Assembly: GCA_014465955.1 (NCBI GenBank)
Contig: JACTVT010000043.1
Coordinates: 1 to 20,698 of the forward strand
Direction of reading: 5' to 3'
DNA: 20,698 nucleotides
Source of the DNA: Eubacterium sp.
GTDB lineage: Bacteria > Bacillota > Clostridia > Oscillospirales > Acutalibacteraceae
Part shown: in pieces, positions 1-6,692 of the stretch
How the letters are laid out: the number at the start of each line of letters is the position of its first letter
Numbering within the stretch: the stretch's first letter is position 1
Position numbers and translations under genes: made by a program
Notes under the pieces: generated by a model
What the model was told of the DNA's origin: nothing
The model's database searches: none
Seen by the model: the letters and a program-made list of their open reading frames with translations, nothing else

Positions 1-71
1 AAATGACGAAGTTATATAAGACTTTATCATACTTTTTTAAGAAAAATAATAACTTCATGGTAATTGCCGCC

Positions 72-106
72 ACAAAAAAAAACGGGAGGGCACAGAGACC
101 CACCCG
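72..106. terminator. Palindromic repeat with A/T tract, likely terminator
   Basis: A GC-rich hairpin has arms CGGGAGGG (83-90) and about 99-106 (CCACCCG), with one mismatch and a loop around ACAGAGA. It is flanked on the left by nine A residues (74-82), which become a U tract on the minus strand, and on the right by CTTTTGGTTTATTT. Read from the minus strand it is a convincing intrinsic terminator downstream of the LRR-SLH gene that ends at 251. It also belongs to the same family as the hairpin at 174-195, so a dispersed repeat may have been recruited as terminator. Confidence 0.55.
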
Positions 107-127
107 CTTTTGGTTTATTTAATTATA

Positions 128-154
128 CGGGCGGATAATATCCGCCCCTACGAT
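128..154. repeat. Dispersed palindromic repeat, family A copy 1
   Basis: The palindrome GGGCGGATAATATCCGCCC (129-147; 9-bp arms around a single base) is followed by CTACGAT. The same 27 bases recur at 8032-8058. It is followed by the spacer ATGAACGTTATT, which recurs after the next hairpin in this cluster. Confidence 0.8.
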
Positions 155-173
155 GAACGTTATTTGATTTTAC

Positions 174-195
174 GGGAGGGCACGGAGACCCTCCC
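174..195. repeat. Dispersed palindromic repeat, family B
   Basis: Arms GGGAGGG (174-180) and CCCTCCC (189-195) flank the loop CACGGAGA. The sequence is almost the same as the hairpin at 83-106 (CACAGAGA in place of CACGGAGA). It is followed by CCTACAATGAACGTTATT, matching the linker after the family A copy. Confidence 0.75.
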
Positions 196-224
196 CTACA
201 ATGAACGTTATTGGTATTTTGTAG

Positions 225-244
225 GGGCAATTCACGAATTGCCC
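225..244. repeat. Dispersed palindromic repeat, family C
   Basis: Arms GGGCAATTC (225-233) and GAATTGCCC (236-244) flank a 2-nt centre. It is preceded by GTAGG and lies six bases beyond the stop codon of the LRR-SLH gene. It closes a run of four hairpins within the first 245 bases. Confidence 0.7.
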
Positions 245-250
245 GTTTAA

Positions 251-545
251 TTACGCAAAATTACCGATATTGCAGGTTTTGCCGAAACCGTAAAGGATTT
301 TTGTTGCATGAATACGCTGTGTTGCACCCTGCGGGTTTGCATAGCCCTGTTGTGTGCCCGTTATCATACCGTTATAATTTGCCCATTTCATTGCATCTAC
401 TGCAAAATGACTGATACTGTTTCCGTCGTGATAAGCATTAAGATTTACGTTCTTATACTCTACACTTCCGAGCGTATCGTTATCCTGTGCGTATCTGTAA
501 AGGAATGTTGCTGTCTGCTCACGTGTTACATTATTGAACGGCTTA
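251..545 (-). repeat. SLH-module direct repeat, copy 1
   Basis: This stretch aligns without gaps to 20404-20698 at a constant offset of 20153 bases. My hand count gives about 25 differences in 295 positions. The 77 bases 375-451 are identical to 20528-20604. Both copies are in the same orientation and encode the end of an SLH module. Confidence 0.85.
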
Positions 546-1717
546 AAGGTTGTTTCGGTTGTGATACCGTTTTTTAGTGCCCAGCAAGCAGCATCATAAT
601 AATAAACACTTGTATTTGTTATATCCGTAAATGGTGATGATGTATACGGATTGCCGCCGTTTGCATACGGCTCGCCTGCCATACGATAAAGAATTGTTAC
701 CATCATTGCCCTGTCGATTGCTCTTGCAGGCTCAAATACAGTGTTATAAGGCGGGTTTGTGCCTTTTAAAAATTCATTGTAAACAGATGTATATGCAACA
801 AATTCATCATAATAATCATAACCAATTAAATCATTGAATTTTTCCTTTACTGAAGAAACAGTAAGTTCAACAAAATCACAATTACGATTTCGAGCATACA
901 TTTCTGCAGTTGAGTTTTTAAAACCGAATATAATATGATTCTTTCCATAAAATGCTTTATTAGTATCTCCACCTTCCATTCCGGCTATAATACAATTTGG
1001 ATTTAAGATTGTAATATTCAAAGGTTCCTTTAATGACGAAATAGATTCACCATGTATATATTCAACACTTCTTGGCAATACTATACTCTCTAATTGTGTC
1101 CTAACCATAGTTTGACTTTCAATCTCTTTTACTCCATCAGGAACATGATACTCTTCTCTACCATTTCCTGATGGATATTGAATTAATTTAGTTTTATTAT
1201 AATTAAATAAAACTCCATCTTCAGATGAATACCACTTATTATCACTATCAACAAAAAAGTTTTTTATTGAATAACTGCAATAAAATGGCGTTTGCCGCTC
1301 AAACAAAGGGTCATTATCAAAATAATCTAAAATTTCATTAACAGTCGAAGAAATATATACTGTTTCTAAATTATCACAATGGGCAAAAGCATATTTCCCG
1401 ATTTTTTCTATTCCGTACGGAATTTTCACACTCTCAATGTAATTACAATATGCAAAAGAAAAACCGCCTATGTTTTTAACTTTATGTCCGTTAAAGTTTA
1501 TTGGAATGATTATATTTTTATCAGAACCGGTATATTTCGTAACTTCAACAGAACCATCATCAAGAATGGTATACTCAAAATCACCGCTTGTATCTGCAAA
1601 AGCAGAAAAATTCAATCCTGCAATAAGTGTAAAAAGCATTGCAAAGGACAAAATTAAAGATACTATGCGGGTTGCGGCGGGGTGAGGGCACCCCGCCCTA
1701 CTGTTTTTTGTATTCAT
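251..1717 (-). CDS. Secreted BspA-type leucine-rich-repeat protein with C-terminal SLH module
   Basis: This is a 488-residue predicted surface protein. A hydrophobic signal segment covers residues 17-41, with likely cleavage after SAFA41. Residues about 45-285 hold BspA-like LRR_5 repeats; the pattern IGxxAFxxCxxLxxVxI is visible at 83-125, DGVLF..KTKLIQYP near 168-183 and FGFKNSTAEMYA at 264-275. Residues about 296-488 form an SLH-type module of three units (FEP..ALYRMAG-like near 328-348; PFTD to TREQTATFLYRYA at 362-410; YHD to KILYGFGK at 429-480). The start is supported by GGAGGT 8 nt upstream. Residues 6-15 (SRAGCPHPAA) are encoded by a GC-rich palindromic repeat, so the signal peptide carries an in-frame insertion. 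The gene is divergent from the XRE gene at 1832. The LRR part is more AT-rich than the SLH part, suggesting a mosaic. The ligand is unknown; SLH modules usually bind cell-wall polymer. Confidence 0.85.
   Translation of the reverse strand: MNTKNSRAGCPHPAATRIVSLILSFAMLFTLIAGLNFSAFADTSGDFEYTILDDGSVEVTKYTGSDKNIIIPINFNGHKVKNIGGFSFAYCNYIESVKIPYGIEKIGKYAFAHCDNLETVYISSTVNEILDYFDNDPLFERQTPFYCSYSIKNFFVDSDNKWYSSEDGVLFNYNKTKLIQYPSGNGREEYHVPDGVKEIESQTMVRTQLESIVLPRSVEYIHGESISSLKEPLNITILNPNCIIAGMEGGDTNKAFYGKNHIIFGFKNSTAEMYARNRNCDFVELTVSSVKEKFNDLIGYDYYDEFVAYTSVYNEFLKGTNPPYNTVFEPARAIDRAMMVTILYRMAGEPYANGGNPYTSSPFTDITNTSVYYYDAACWALKNGITTETTFKPFNNVTREQTATFLYRYAQDNDTLGSVEYKNVNLNAYHDGNSISHFAVDAMKWANYNGMITGTQQGYANPQGATQRIHATKILYGFGKTCNIGNFA
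1672..1702. repeat. Palindromic repeat, family D, inside a signal-peptide coding region
   Basis: Arms GGCGGGGTG (1676-1684) and CACCCCGCC (1689-1697) flank the loop AGGG, and CTAC follows. The same core (CGGCGGGGTGAGGG and CCGCCCTACG) frames the larger element at 17456-17591. Here it lies within codons 6-15 of the LRR-SLH gene. The local sequence is much more GC-rich than the flanking coding DNA. Confidence 0.75.
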
Positions 1718-1752
1718 TTTGTTTTACCTCCGATATTTTATATTTCACAATC

Positions 1753-1781
1753 ATTATAGGTCAATTTCGCCCTATTGTCAA
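1753..1781 (-). promoter_or_regulatory. Consensus sigma-A promoter of the LRR-SLH gene
   Basis: On the minus strand there is TTGACA (1776-1781), a 17-nt spacer and TATAAT (1753-1758), an exact match to the vegetative consensus. It lies 36 nt upstream of the ATG. The -35 box sits inside the palindrome CCTATTGTCAATAGG. Confidence 0.8.
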
Positions 1782-1788
1782 TAGGTCA
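1756..1788. promoter_or_regulatory. Probable operator between LRR-SLH gene and XRE gene
   Basis: The palindrome CCTATTG-T-CAATAGG (1771-1785) is centred on the -35 box of the minus-strand promoter. The octamer ATAGGTCA occurs at 1781-1788 and again at 1756-1763, next to the -10 box. This matches repeated half-sites for a dimeric HTH regulator. The obvious candidate is the XRE protein encoded from 1832; that link is inference. Confidence 0.55.
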
Positions 1789-1831
1789 GTATGCCATAAT
1801 TTATTTGTAAATAATATAGTAGGGGGATTTT

Positions 1832-2062
1832 ATGAGCAGACTGAAAGATTTAAGAAAAGAGCGGGGATATACACAAATAAAAATGCAAATGCTCACAGGA
1901 ATTGACCAGAGCGATTATTCAAAAATTGAAAACGGGAAACGGTATTACACCTTTGAGCAATGCAAGAAAATAGCCAAGGCACTTAACACAAGCATGGACT
2001 ATCTTGCCGAACTGACAGACGAGAAAAAACCATATCCGAAAAAGAAAAATGAAAAGCACTGA
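1832..2062 (+). CDS. Small XRE-family DNA-binding regulator
   Basis: This is a 76-residue single-domain helix-turn-helix protein of the Cro/CI (HTH_3) type spanning residues about 4-58. The recognition region is around TQIKMQMLTGIDQSDYSKIENG (15-36), followed by the family hallmark MDYLAEL. A basic tail KPYPKKKNEKH closes it. AGGGGG is placed 5 nt before the ATG. It is transcribed divergently from the LRR-SLH gene across a promoter region with palindromic sites, the usual layout of a local autoregulating repressor. Its stop codon lies inside the stem of the terminator at 2052-2081. The regulator at 20105 has the same length class, position and PYPK-type tail, pointing to a recurrent regulator/surface-protein pair. 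Target and inducer are unknown. Confidence 0.85.
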   Translation: MSRLKDLRKERGYTQIKMQMLTGIDQSDYSKIENGKRYYTFEQCKKIAKALNTSMDYLAELTDEKKPYPKKKNEKH

Positions 2063-2084
2063 ACACAAGTTCAGTGCTTTTATA
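2052..2084. terminator. Bidirectional intrinsic terminator (XRE gene / trpS)
   Basis: Perfect 13-bp arms AAAAGCACTGAAC (2052-2064) and GTTCAGTGCTTTT (2069-2081) flank the loop ACAA. U tracts follow on both strands. It ends the XRE gene, whose TGA stop is in the left arm, and the convergent trpS operon. Confidence 0.88.
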
Positions 2085-2124
2085 AATACAAGCATAACCG
2101 TCGTAATATATCGGATTTATAAAA

Positions 2125-3135
2125 TTACGGAAGTAAAAAGCCGATTTTTTTCATTGCTTTATTAAGCGTGCGCTGGCCGATACGTGATGCAAAATCTGCA
2201 CCGTTTTTCTGACATTCGGTGAGATATGCCTTATCGTTCATCAACTGTTTGAATTTTTCCTGAACAGGCTTTAATTCTTCAACAACTGCCTCGCCTACTG
2301 CCAATTTGAAATCGCCATAACCCTTGCCTGCAAAGTCTGCCTCAATCTTTTCAAAACTGTCGCCCGTAACGGCAGAATAAATCGTCATAAGGTTATTGAT
2401 ACCATCCTTGCCCTCTGCATAGCGAACGCTCATCTCACTGTCTGTAACGGCAGATTTGAACTTTTTCATAATAACATTAGGCTCATCGGTAAGATAAACA
2501 GTGCCCTTCGGGTTCGGGTCGGACTTACTCATTTTTCTTGTGGGGTCTGCAAGACTCATAACTCTTGCGCCGCTCTTTGGAATATACGGCTCGGGCACTT
2601 TAAACACATTGCCGTAAATGCCGTTGAAGCGGTTTGCAATATCACGGCAGATTTCAACATGCTGTTTCTGGTCTGCGCCTACAGGCACAATATCAGCCTG
2701 ATAAAGCAGAATATCAGCCGCCATAAGACACGGATATGTAAAAAGACCTGCGTTGATATTATCACTGTGCTGAGCGGATTTATCTTTAAACTGCGTCATT
2801 CTGCTGAGTTCTCCGAACTGCGTATAGCAATTGAGCAGCCAGCCGAGTTGTGAATGAGCAGGCACGTGTGACTGAATAAAAATGATGCCTTTTTCAGGTT
2901 CAAGACCGATTGCAAGAAGCATTGCATAAAGTTCCATCGTCTGTTTTCTGAGTTTCTGCGGATCCTGCCTTACGGTGATTGAATGCAAGTCGGCAACGCC
3001 GTAAACAGTTTCAAACTCCTCCTGAAAAGCAGGCCAGCCCTTCATTGCGCCAAGGTAATTGCCGAGCGTCGGCACCGATGTCGGCTGAATTAAAGACAGA
3101 CTTCTTTTTTTCTTTTCAACTTTGATTTCTTCCAT
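2125..3135 (-). CDS. trpS: Tryptophan--tRNA ligase
   Basis: A class I aminoacyl-tRNA synthetase charging tRNA-Trp in the cytosol; 336 residues, normal for bacterial TrpRS. The HIGH-equivalent signature PTSVPTLGNYLG spans residues 18-29 and KMSKS is at 201-205. The segment GADQKQHVEICRDIANRFN is the typical TrpRS core. The start is supported by AGAGGG 7 nt upstream. It is the last gene of a minus-strand run and begins 11 nt after the aminotransferase gene. A bidirectional hairpin terminator follows about 40 nt downstream. No T-box leader can lie in the short gap, so tryptophan-responsive control, if any, would have to act elsewhere in the operon. Confidence 0.97.
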   Translation of the reverse strand: MEEIKVEKKKRSLSLIQPTSVPTLGNYLGAMKGWPAFQEEFETVYGVADLHSITVRQDPQKLRKQTMELYAMLLAIGLEPEKGIIFIQSHVPAHSQLGWLLNCYTQFGELSRMTQFKDKSAQHSDNINAGLFTYPCLMAADILLYQADIVPVGADQKQHVEICRDIANRFNGIYGNVFKVPEPYIPKSGARVMSLADPTRKMSKSDPNPKGTVYLTDEPNVIMKKFKSAVTDSEMSVRYAEGKDGINNLMTIYSAVTGDSFEKIEADFAGKGYGDFKLAVGEAVVEELKPVQEKFKQLMNDKAYLTECQKNGADFASRIGQRTLNKAMKKIGFLLP

Positions 3136-3146
3136 AATGATTCCCT

Positions 3147-4334
3147 CTATATTAATTCTTTTGCAGTTTCGCCCATAATTTTAACGCCCTTAATAATATC
3201 ATCATCGCTCGGCGTTGAAAAATTAAGGCGGATATAACTGCAGGGCTTTGTATCATCAACCATAAATGCCGTGCCCGGCACAACGGCAACCTTTTTCTCA
3301 ACAAGACTGTTCACGTACTCAAGCATATTGATTTTTTCATCAAGTTTTGCCCAGATGAAAAGTCCGCCCTGCGGCTTGACGTAATTAATAAAATCACCGC
3401 AGTATTTATCAAGGCAGTCACACATAAGCGAAAGTTTGTGCCTGTAGATTTTTCTTATATTTTCAATATGGGCATCAACATCATATTCATCAAACCAGCG
3501 TGACACAATCATCTGATTTAACACACCCGTGTGAACATCGGACACCTGCTTGCCGATAGTAAATGCGCCTGCCATTTTACCTGGCACAACGGCGTAAGCA
3601 ACACGGATTCCCGGGGCAAGAATTTTTGAAAATGAGCCTGCGTAGATAACAATTCCGTCAGTATCCATTGACTTGATTGCAGGCACGTCATCGCCGTCTA
3701 CCCTTAAATTGCCGTAAGGATTATCCTCAAGAATAACAAGGTTATTTGCCTTTGCGATTTCATACATTTTTTTACGCTTTTCAAGGCTTAATGTTGTTCC
3801 GCCCGGGTTCTGAAAATTAGGGATTGTATAAATAAACTTAGCGTTCGGATTTTCCGAAACTGCCTTTTCGAGTGCCTCAATATTCATTCCGTCATCATCA
3901 ATCGGCACGCCGACAAGATTGCAGCCGTGAGAACGGAAACAGTTGAGCGAGCCGATAAAAGACGGATCTTCACAGATAACCGTATCACCCTCGGTGGTAA
4001 GAATTCTTGTGGCAATATCCATAACCTGCGTACCGCCCGAAGTGATGATAACACTGTCATCATCGGTGCCGACATTTTCACGGCGTTTAAGCCAATCACG
4101 AACCTGTTTTCTTAAAGGCTCATAACCCTCTGAAACACCGTAAACAAGCGCCGAAACGGGATTTTCGGTCAATATTTTATTTGAAAGAAGTTCCACCTCT
4201 TTGCAGGGAAATGCATCAACGGCAGGTGAGCCGCCTGCAAAGGCGATCATACCCGGCTGACTTGTTGCCTTTAAAATCTCCCTGACGGCAGATGGCTTCA
4301 GATTTGCATATTTATCAGATAATTTATAACTCAT
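3147..4334 (-). CDS. PLP-dependent aminotransferase, class I/II (2-aminoadipate transaminase-like)
   Basis: A 395-residue fold-type I transaminase. It resembles the group that includes LysN/2-aminoadipate and aromatic aminotransferases, related to the catalytic half of MocR regulators but without an HTH domain. Visible features are GGSPAVDAFP (34-43), YGVSEGYEPLR (65-75), TSGGTQ (98-103), IPNFQNPGG (171-179), EDNPYG (203-208) and the PLP-lysine segment GSFSKILAPGIR with K237. The conserved arginine for substrate carboxylate appears in SYIRLNFS near the C-terminus. The start has only a weak AAGG-type ribosome binding site overlapping the upstream stop, fitting translational coupling. It lies 9 nt after a glycerophosphotransferase gene and 11 nt before trpS. 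The exact amino donor and acceptor cannot be told from sequence. Confidence 0.9.
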   Translation of the reverse strand: MSYKLSDKYANLKPSAVREILKATSQPGMIAFAGGSPAVDAFPCKEVELLSNKILTENPVSALVYGVSEGYEPLRKQVRDWLKRRENVGTDDDSVIITSGGTQVMDIATRILTTEGDTVICEDPSFIGSLNCFRSHGCNLVGVPIDDDGMNIEALEKAVSENPNAKFIYTIPNFQNPGGTTLSLEKRKKMYEIAKANNLVILEDNPYGNLRVDGDDVPAIKSMDTDGIVIYAGSFSKILAPGIRVAYAVVPGKMAGAFTIGKQVSDVHTGVLNQMIVSRWFDEYDVDAHIENIRKIYRHKLSLMCDCLDKYCGDFINYVKPQGGLFIWAKLDEKINMLEYVNSLVEKKVAVVPGTAFMVDDTKPCSYIRLNFSTPSDDDIIKGVKIMGETAKELI

Positions 4335-4343
4335 TTTTTCGCC

Positions 4344-5462
4344 TTATTTCAAAATTTCTTCTGCAAAACGCTTACAGGAACTGCCGTCGCAAAGCGACAC
4401 GAAACGCTTTTTAAACTCCACTGCCTCATCGCAGTCACATTTTGCAGTTAAAACGGAATCTGCAAGACTGTTTTTATCCTTAACAACAGTGCCGTAAGAA
4501 TAGGTATTATAATCAAAATAAAAGCCCCTGTCGCCCGTGTAATCCTCTAAATCAGGCGCATAAAGCACAAGGGCATTGCCGACAATGGCATTTTCAAAAA
4601 TAACAGACGAATAATCTGTTACAAGAACATCCGTTATAAACAGAATATCGTTAATTTCCCTTTCGTCAGTAAAATCAAACACACGGTTTTTAACACTGCC
4701 GGGAATATCAGGTATATTTTTAATAAACGGGTGGTATTTTATAATCACTGCCCAGTCATCAGGCAGACTGTTTGCAAATTTTTCAGCATCAAAAAAATCT
4801 TCTGGGTAATACCCGTCATTCACGTTACTGCCCCTGAAGGTAGGAGCAAAAAGGCAAATCTTTTTACCCTTTAAAAACGGCTGCTTTTCATACAATCTCG
4901 CTATGGTTTCAGCCTTATATTTTTCATCAAAAAGCACATCTGTTCTCGGCACGCCGACAGGGTAAACCCTGCTCTCATCAATACCGAAAGCCTCGGCATA
5001 AATACCTGTGATTTCCTCTGATGAAACAATTGCTTTGGTGTAATTTTTGTGAGTAAGCGACGATTTGTTCGCTGTGCTTCTGCTGTAGCCGAACTTTTTA
5101 AAAGCACCCATTGCGTGCCACACCTGAACAAGTTCCTGCTTATCACGCAGAGTGATTGTATAAACCATCGGCTCATAATCATCAACAAGAATAAATCTGC
5201 TCTGCGCCATTTCCTTTGCAACTGTTTTCAAATCGGGCATATTAATGCTTGTAAAAACAGTGATTTCAAACGGCAGGGAATTTTTTTCAATATAATTTTT
5301 TATGGCCAGCAGATTGCCGCCGAGTTTGCCGCGCGACGTGGTAAACATCAGAATTTTTTTATCATTCATCGGCAGTTTTTTAAAGCCGTTAAAAAGTGAA
5401 ATAAACTTTGCATACCGCATTTTCTGCAAAGCAGGATATGCAAGCGACATTAACTTACTCAT
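4344..5462 (-). CDS. CDP-glycerol glycerophosphotransferase family protein (downstream copy)
   Basis: A 372-residue member of the Glyphos_transf family (TagB/TagF/TarL-like), peripheral membrane enzymes that add glycerol- or ribitol-phosphate units from CDP-activated donors to teichoic-acid-like polymers. Diagnostic segments are VWHAMGAFKKFGYS (114-127), YPVGVPRTDVLFDE (167-180), CLFAPTFRG (203-211), IKYHPF (241-246) with the second catalytic-type histidine, and VTDYSSVIFENA (281-292). No membrane helix is evident, and basic residues at the N-terminus could mediate membrane contact. The start overlaps the upstream paralogue by 8 nt and has no clear Shine-Dalgarno, so it is probably coupled. 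Its pairing with a second, divergent family member suggests sequential steps such as priming and polymerisation. Which step each performs is not determinable here. Confidence 0.9.
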   Translation of the reverse strand: MSKLMSLAYPALQKMRYAKFISLFNGFKKLPMNDKKILMFTTSRGKLGGNLLAIKNYIEKNSLPFEITVFTSINMPDLKTVAKEMAQSRFILVDDYEPMVYTITLRDKQELVQVWHAMGAFKKFGYSRSTANKSSLTHKNYTKAIVSSEEITGIYAEAFGIDESRVYPVGVPRTDVLFDEKYKAETIARLYEKQPFLKGKKICLFAPTFRGSNVNDGYYPEDFFDAEKFANSLPDDWAVIIKYHPFIKNIPDIPGSVKNRVFDFTDEREINDILFITDVLVTDYSSVIFENAIVGNALVLYAPDLEDYTGDRGFYFDYNTYSYGTVVKDKNSLADSVLTAKCDCDEAVEFKKRFVSLCDGSSCKRFAEEILK

Positions 5463-6657
5463 CAGTCAGGTTTTCTTTCTTATAATTATATCTTCCGTCA
5501 TAGGTTCCTCTGGCAAGTTCATCAATCAGAACGCCGTAAACCTGCGTGATGGAATCAAATCTTTTATTTACATACGCCTTTTTAAAGGCTTCTGTTTTAT
5601 CGGCATCTGCTATTTTGCCAAGTGCAATATGCTCACATATGCCCTTTGCATTTTTTGAATAAACGGCAGGAATATCACGCCAGAAATCAATATAAAATCC
5701 GCGCTCATCAAGGTATTTTTCACTGTCAAAGCAATAAATATAAATCGGCAGATTTTTAAGCAGAGCCTCGTAAATAATGGAACTGTAATCCGTTACAACG
5801 GCATCGGCAACAGCCATAAAATCCATACCCGTAAATTCTTCGCCGACTATTTTATTCATTCTCGAATCAATATAAATTTCTTCCTTGTTTGTATCAACAA
5901 CGTGGTGCTTTACGACAAGATTGTATTCGGAATAATTTACCTGATTTACAAGGTCTTCGCTCGCTTTACGCAGTGCCTTTGTATCTTCCTCTGTATCTCT
6001 GAACGTAGGCACATAAAGTATCGTTTTTTTGCCGTTATCCAATTCGGGATATTTTGCAAAAATATTTTGCCTTAATCGCTCATTTTCATCTTCGCTTGTA
6101 AGATAATCCATTCTTGGAATGCCGATAGGGATAAACTTATTCTCCGGATAGCCAAAGGCTTCGGCAAAATTCGGCACACAGGCATCACCGCTTGCAGCAA
6201 TAAGGTCATAATTTCTGTGCATTTTAAAAGCCTCGGCAGTAGCGGATGACTTGCCGCCCTCCATATCAAGAATGGATTTGCCAAACCTTTTAAATGAACC
6301 GAGTGCGTGCCAGATCTGCACAATTTTCAAATCTTTTTTGTGACTGAGCATGGATGCTAAAATACAGTATCCGTCAAGCACAACGACCCTGGATACTGCC
6401 ATAACCTTCATCTGCCTGAACATTTCAGACACATATCTGATTTTACCGCCGATACCCGAGGGTATCATTTTACAGAGCACAACAACCTCGTACTGCGGAT
6501 AATTTGTTTTGATTTCATTAATCAAATAGCGAAAATCCATTGACGGAGTTTCGCTCTGACGGGAAATGAATGAAATGACATTTCTTGTTTTTCTGCACTT
6601 GAAAACCGAATATATTAAATTCATAACTGCGCCGAAAATCATAGCAATAAATTTCAT
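5455..6657 (-). CDS. CDP-glycerol glycerophosphotransferase family protein (upstream copy)
   Basis: A 400-residue paralogue of the following gene, in the same Glyphos_transf family of wall-polymer synthases. Key segments are QIWHALGSFKRFGKS (114-128), FIPIGIPRMDYL (175-186), ILYVPTFRD (213-221), VKHHV (249-253) and TDYSSIIYEA (289-298). The N-terminus (MKFIAMIFGAVMNLIYSVFK) is hydrophobic and amphipathic, consistent with membrane association. I chose the ATG at 6657, preceded by GGGAAG at 7 nt, over an in-frame TTG six codons upstream that would place the Shine-Dalgarno inside the gene. It follows glyA by 35 nt and overlaps the next gene by 8 nt. Substrate (glycerol-P versus ribitol-P) is not resolved. 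Confidence 0.9.
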   Translation of the reverse strand: MKFIAMIFGAVMNLIYSVFKCRKTRNVISFISRQSETPSMDFRYLINEIKTNYPQYEVVVLCKMIPSGIGGKIRYVSEMFRQMKVMAVSRVVVLDGYCILASMLSHKKDLKIVQIWHALGSFKRFGKSILDMEGGKSSATAEAFKMHRNYDLIAASGDACVPNFAEAFGYPENKFIPIGIPRMDYLTSEDENERLRQNIFAKYPELDNGKKTILYVPTFRDTEEDTKALRKASEDLVNQVNYSEYNLVVKHHVVDTNKEEIYIDSRMNKIVGEEFTGMDFMAVADAVVTDYSSIIYEALLKNLPIYIYCFDSEKYLDERGFYIDFWRDIPAVYSKNAKGICEHIALGKIADADKTEAFKKAYVNKRFDSITQVYGVLIDELARGTYDGRYNYKKENLTDE

Positions 6658-6692
6658 TTTTTCACTTCCCGTCAATCGTTATTACTTTTAAA

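Noticed and set aside
72..245. Possible CRISPR-like array from repeated hairpins
   Set aside because: The repeats belong to different families, the linkers between them are themselves repeated, and no cas gene is present.
6658..6675. TTG start extending the upstream glycerophosphotransferase by six codons
   Set aside because: The extension covers the GGGAAG ribosome binding site of the better ATG at 6657.
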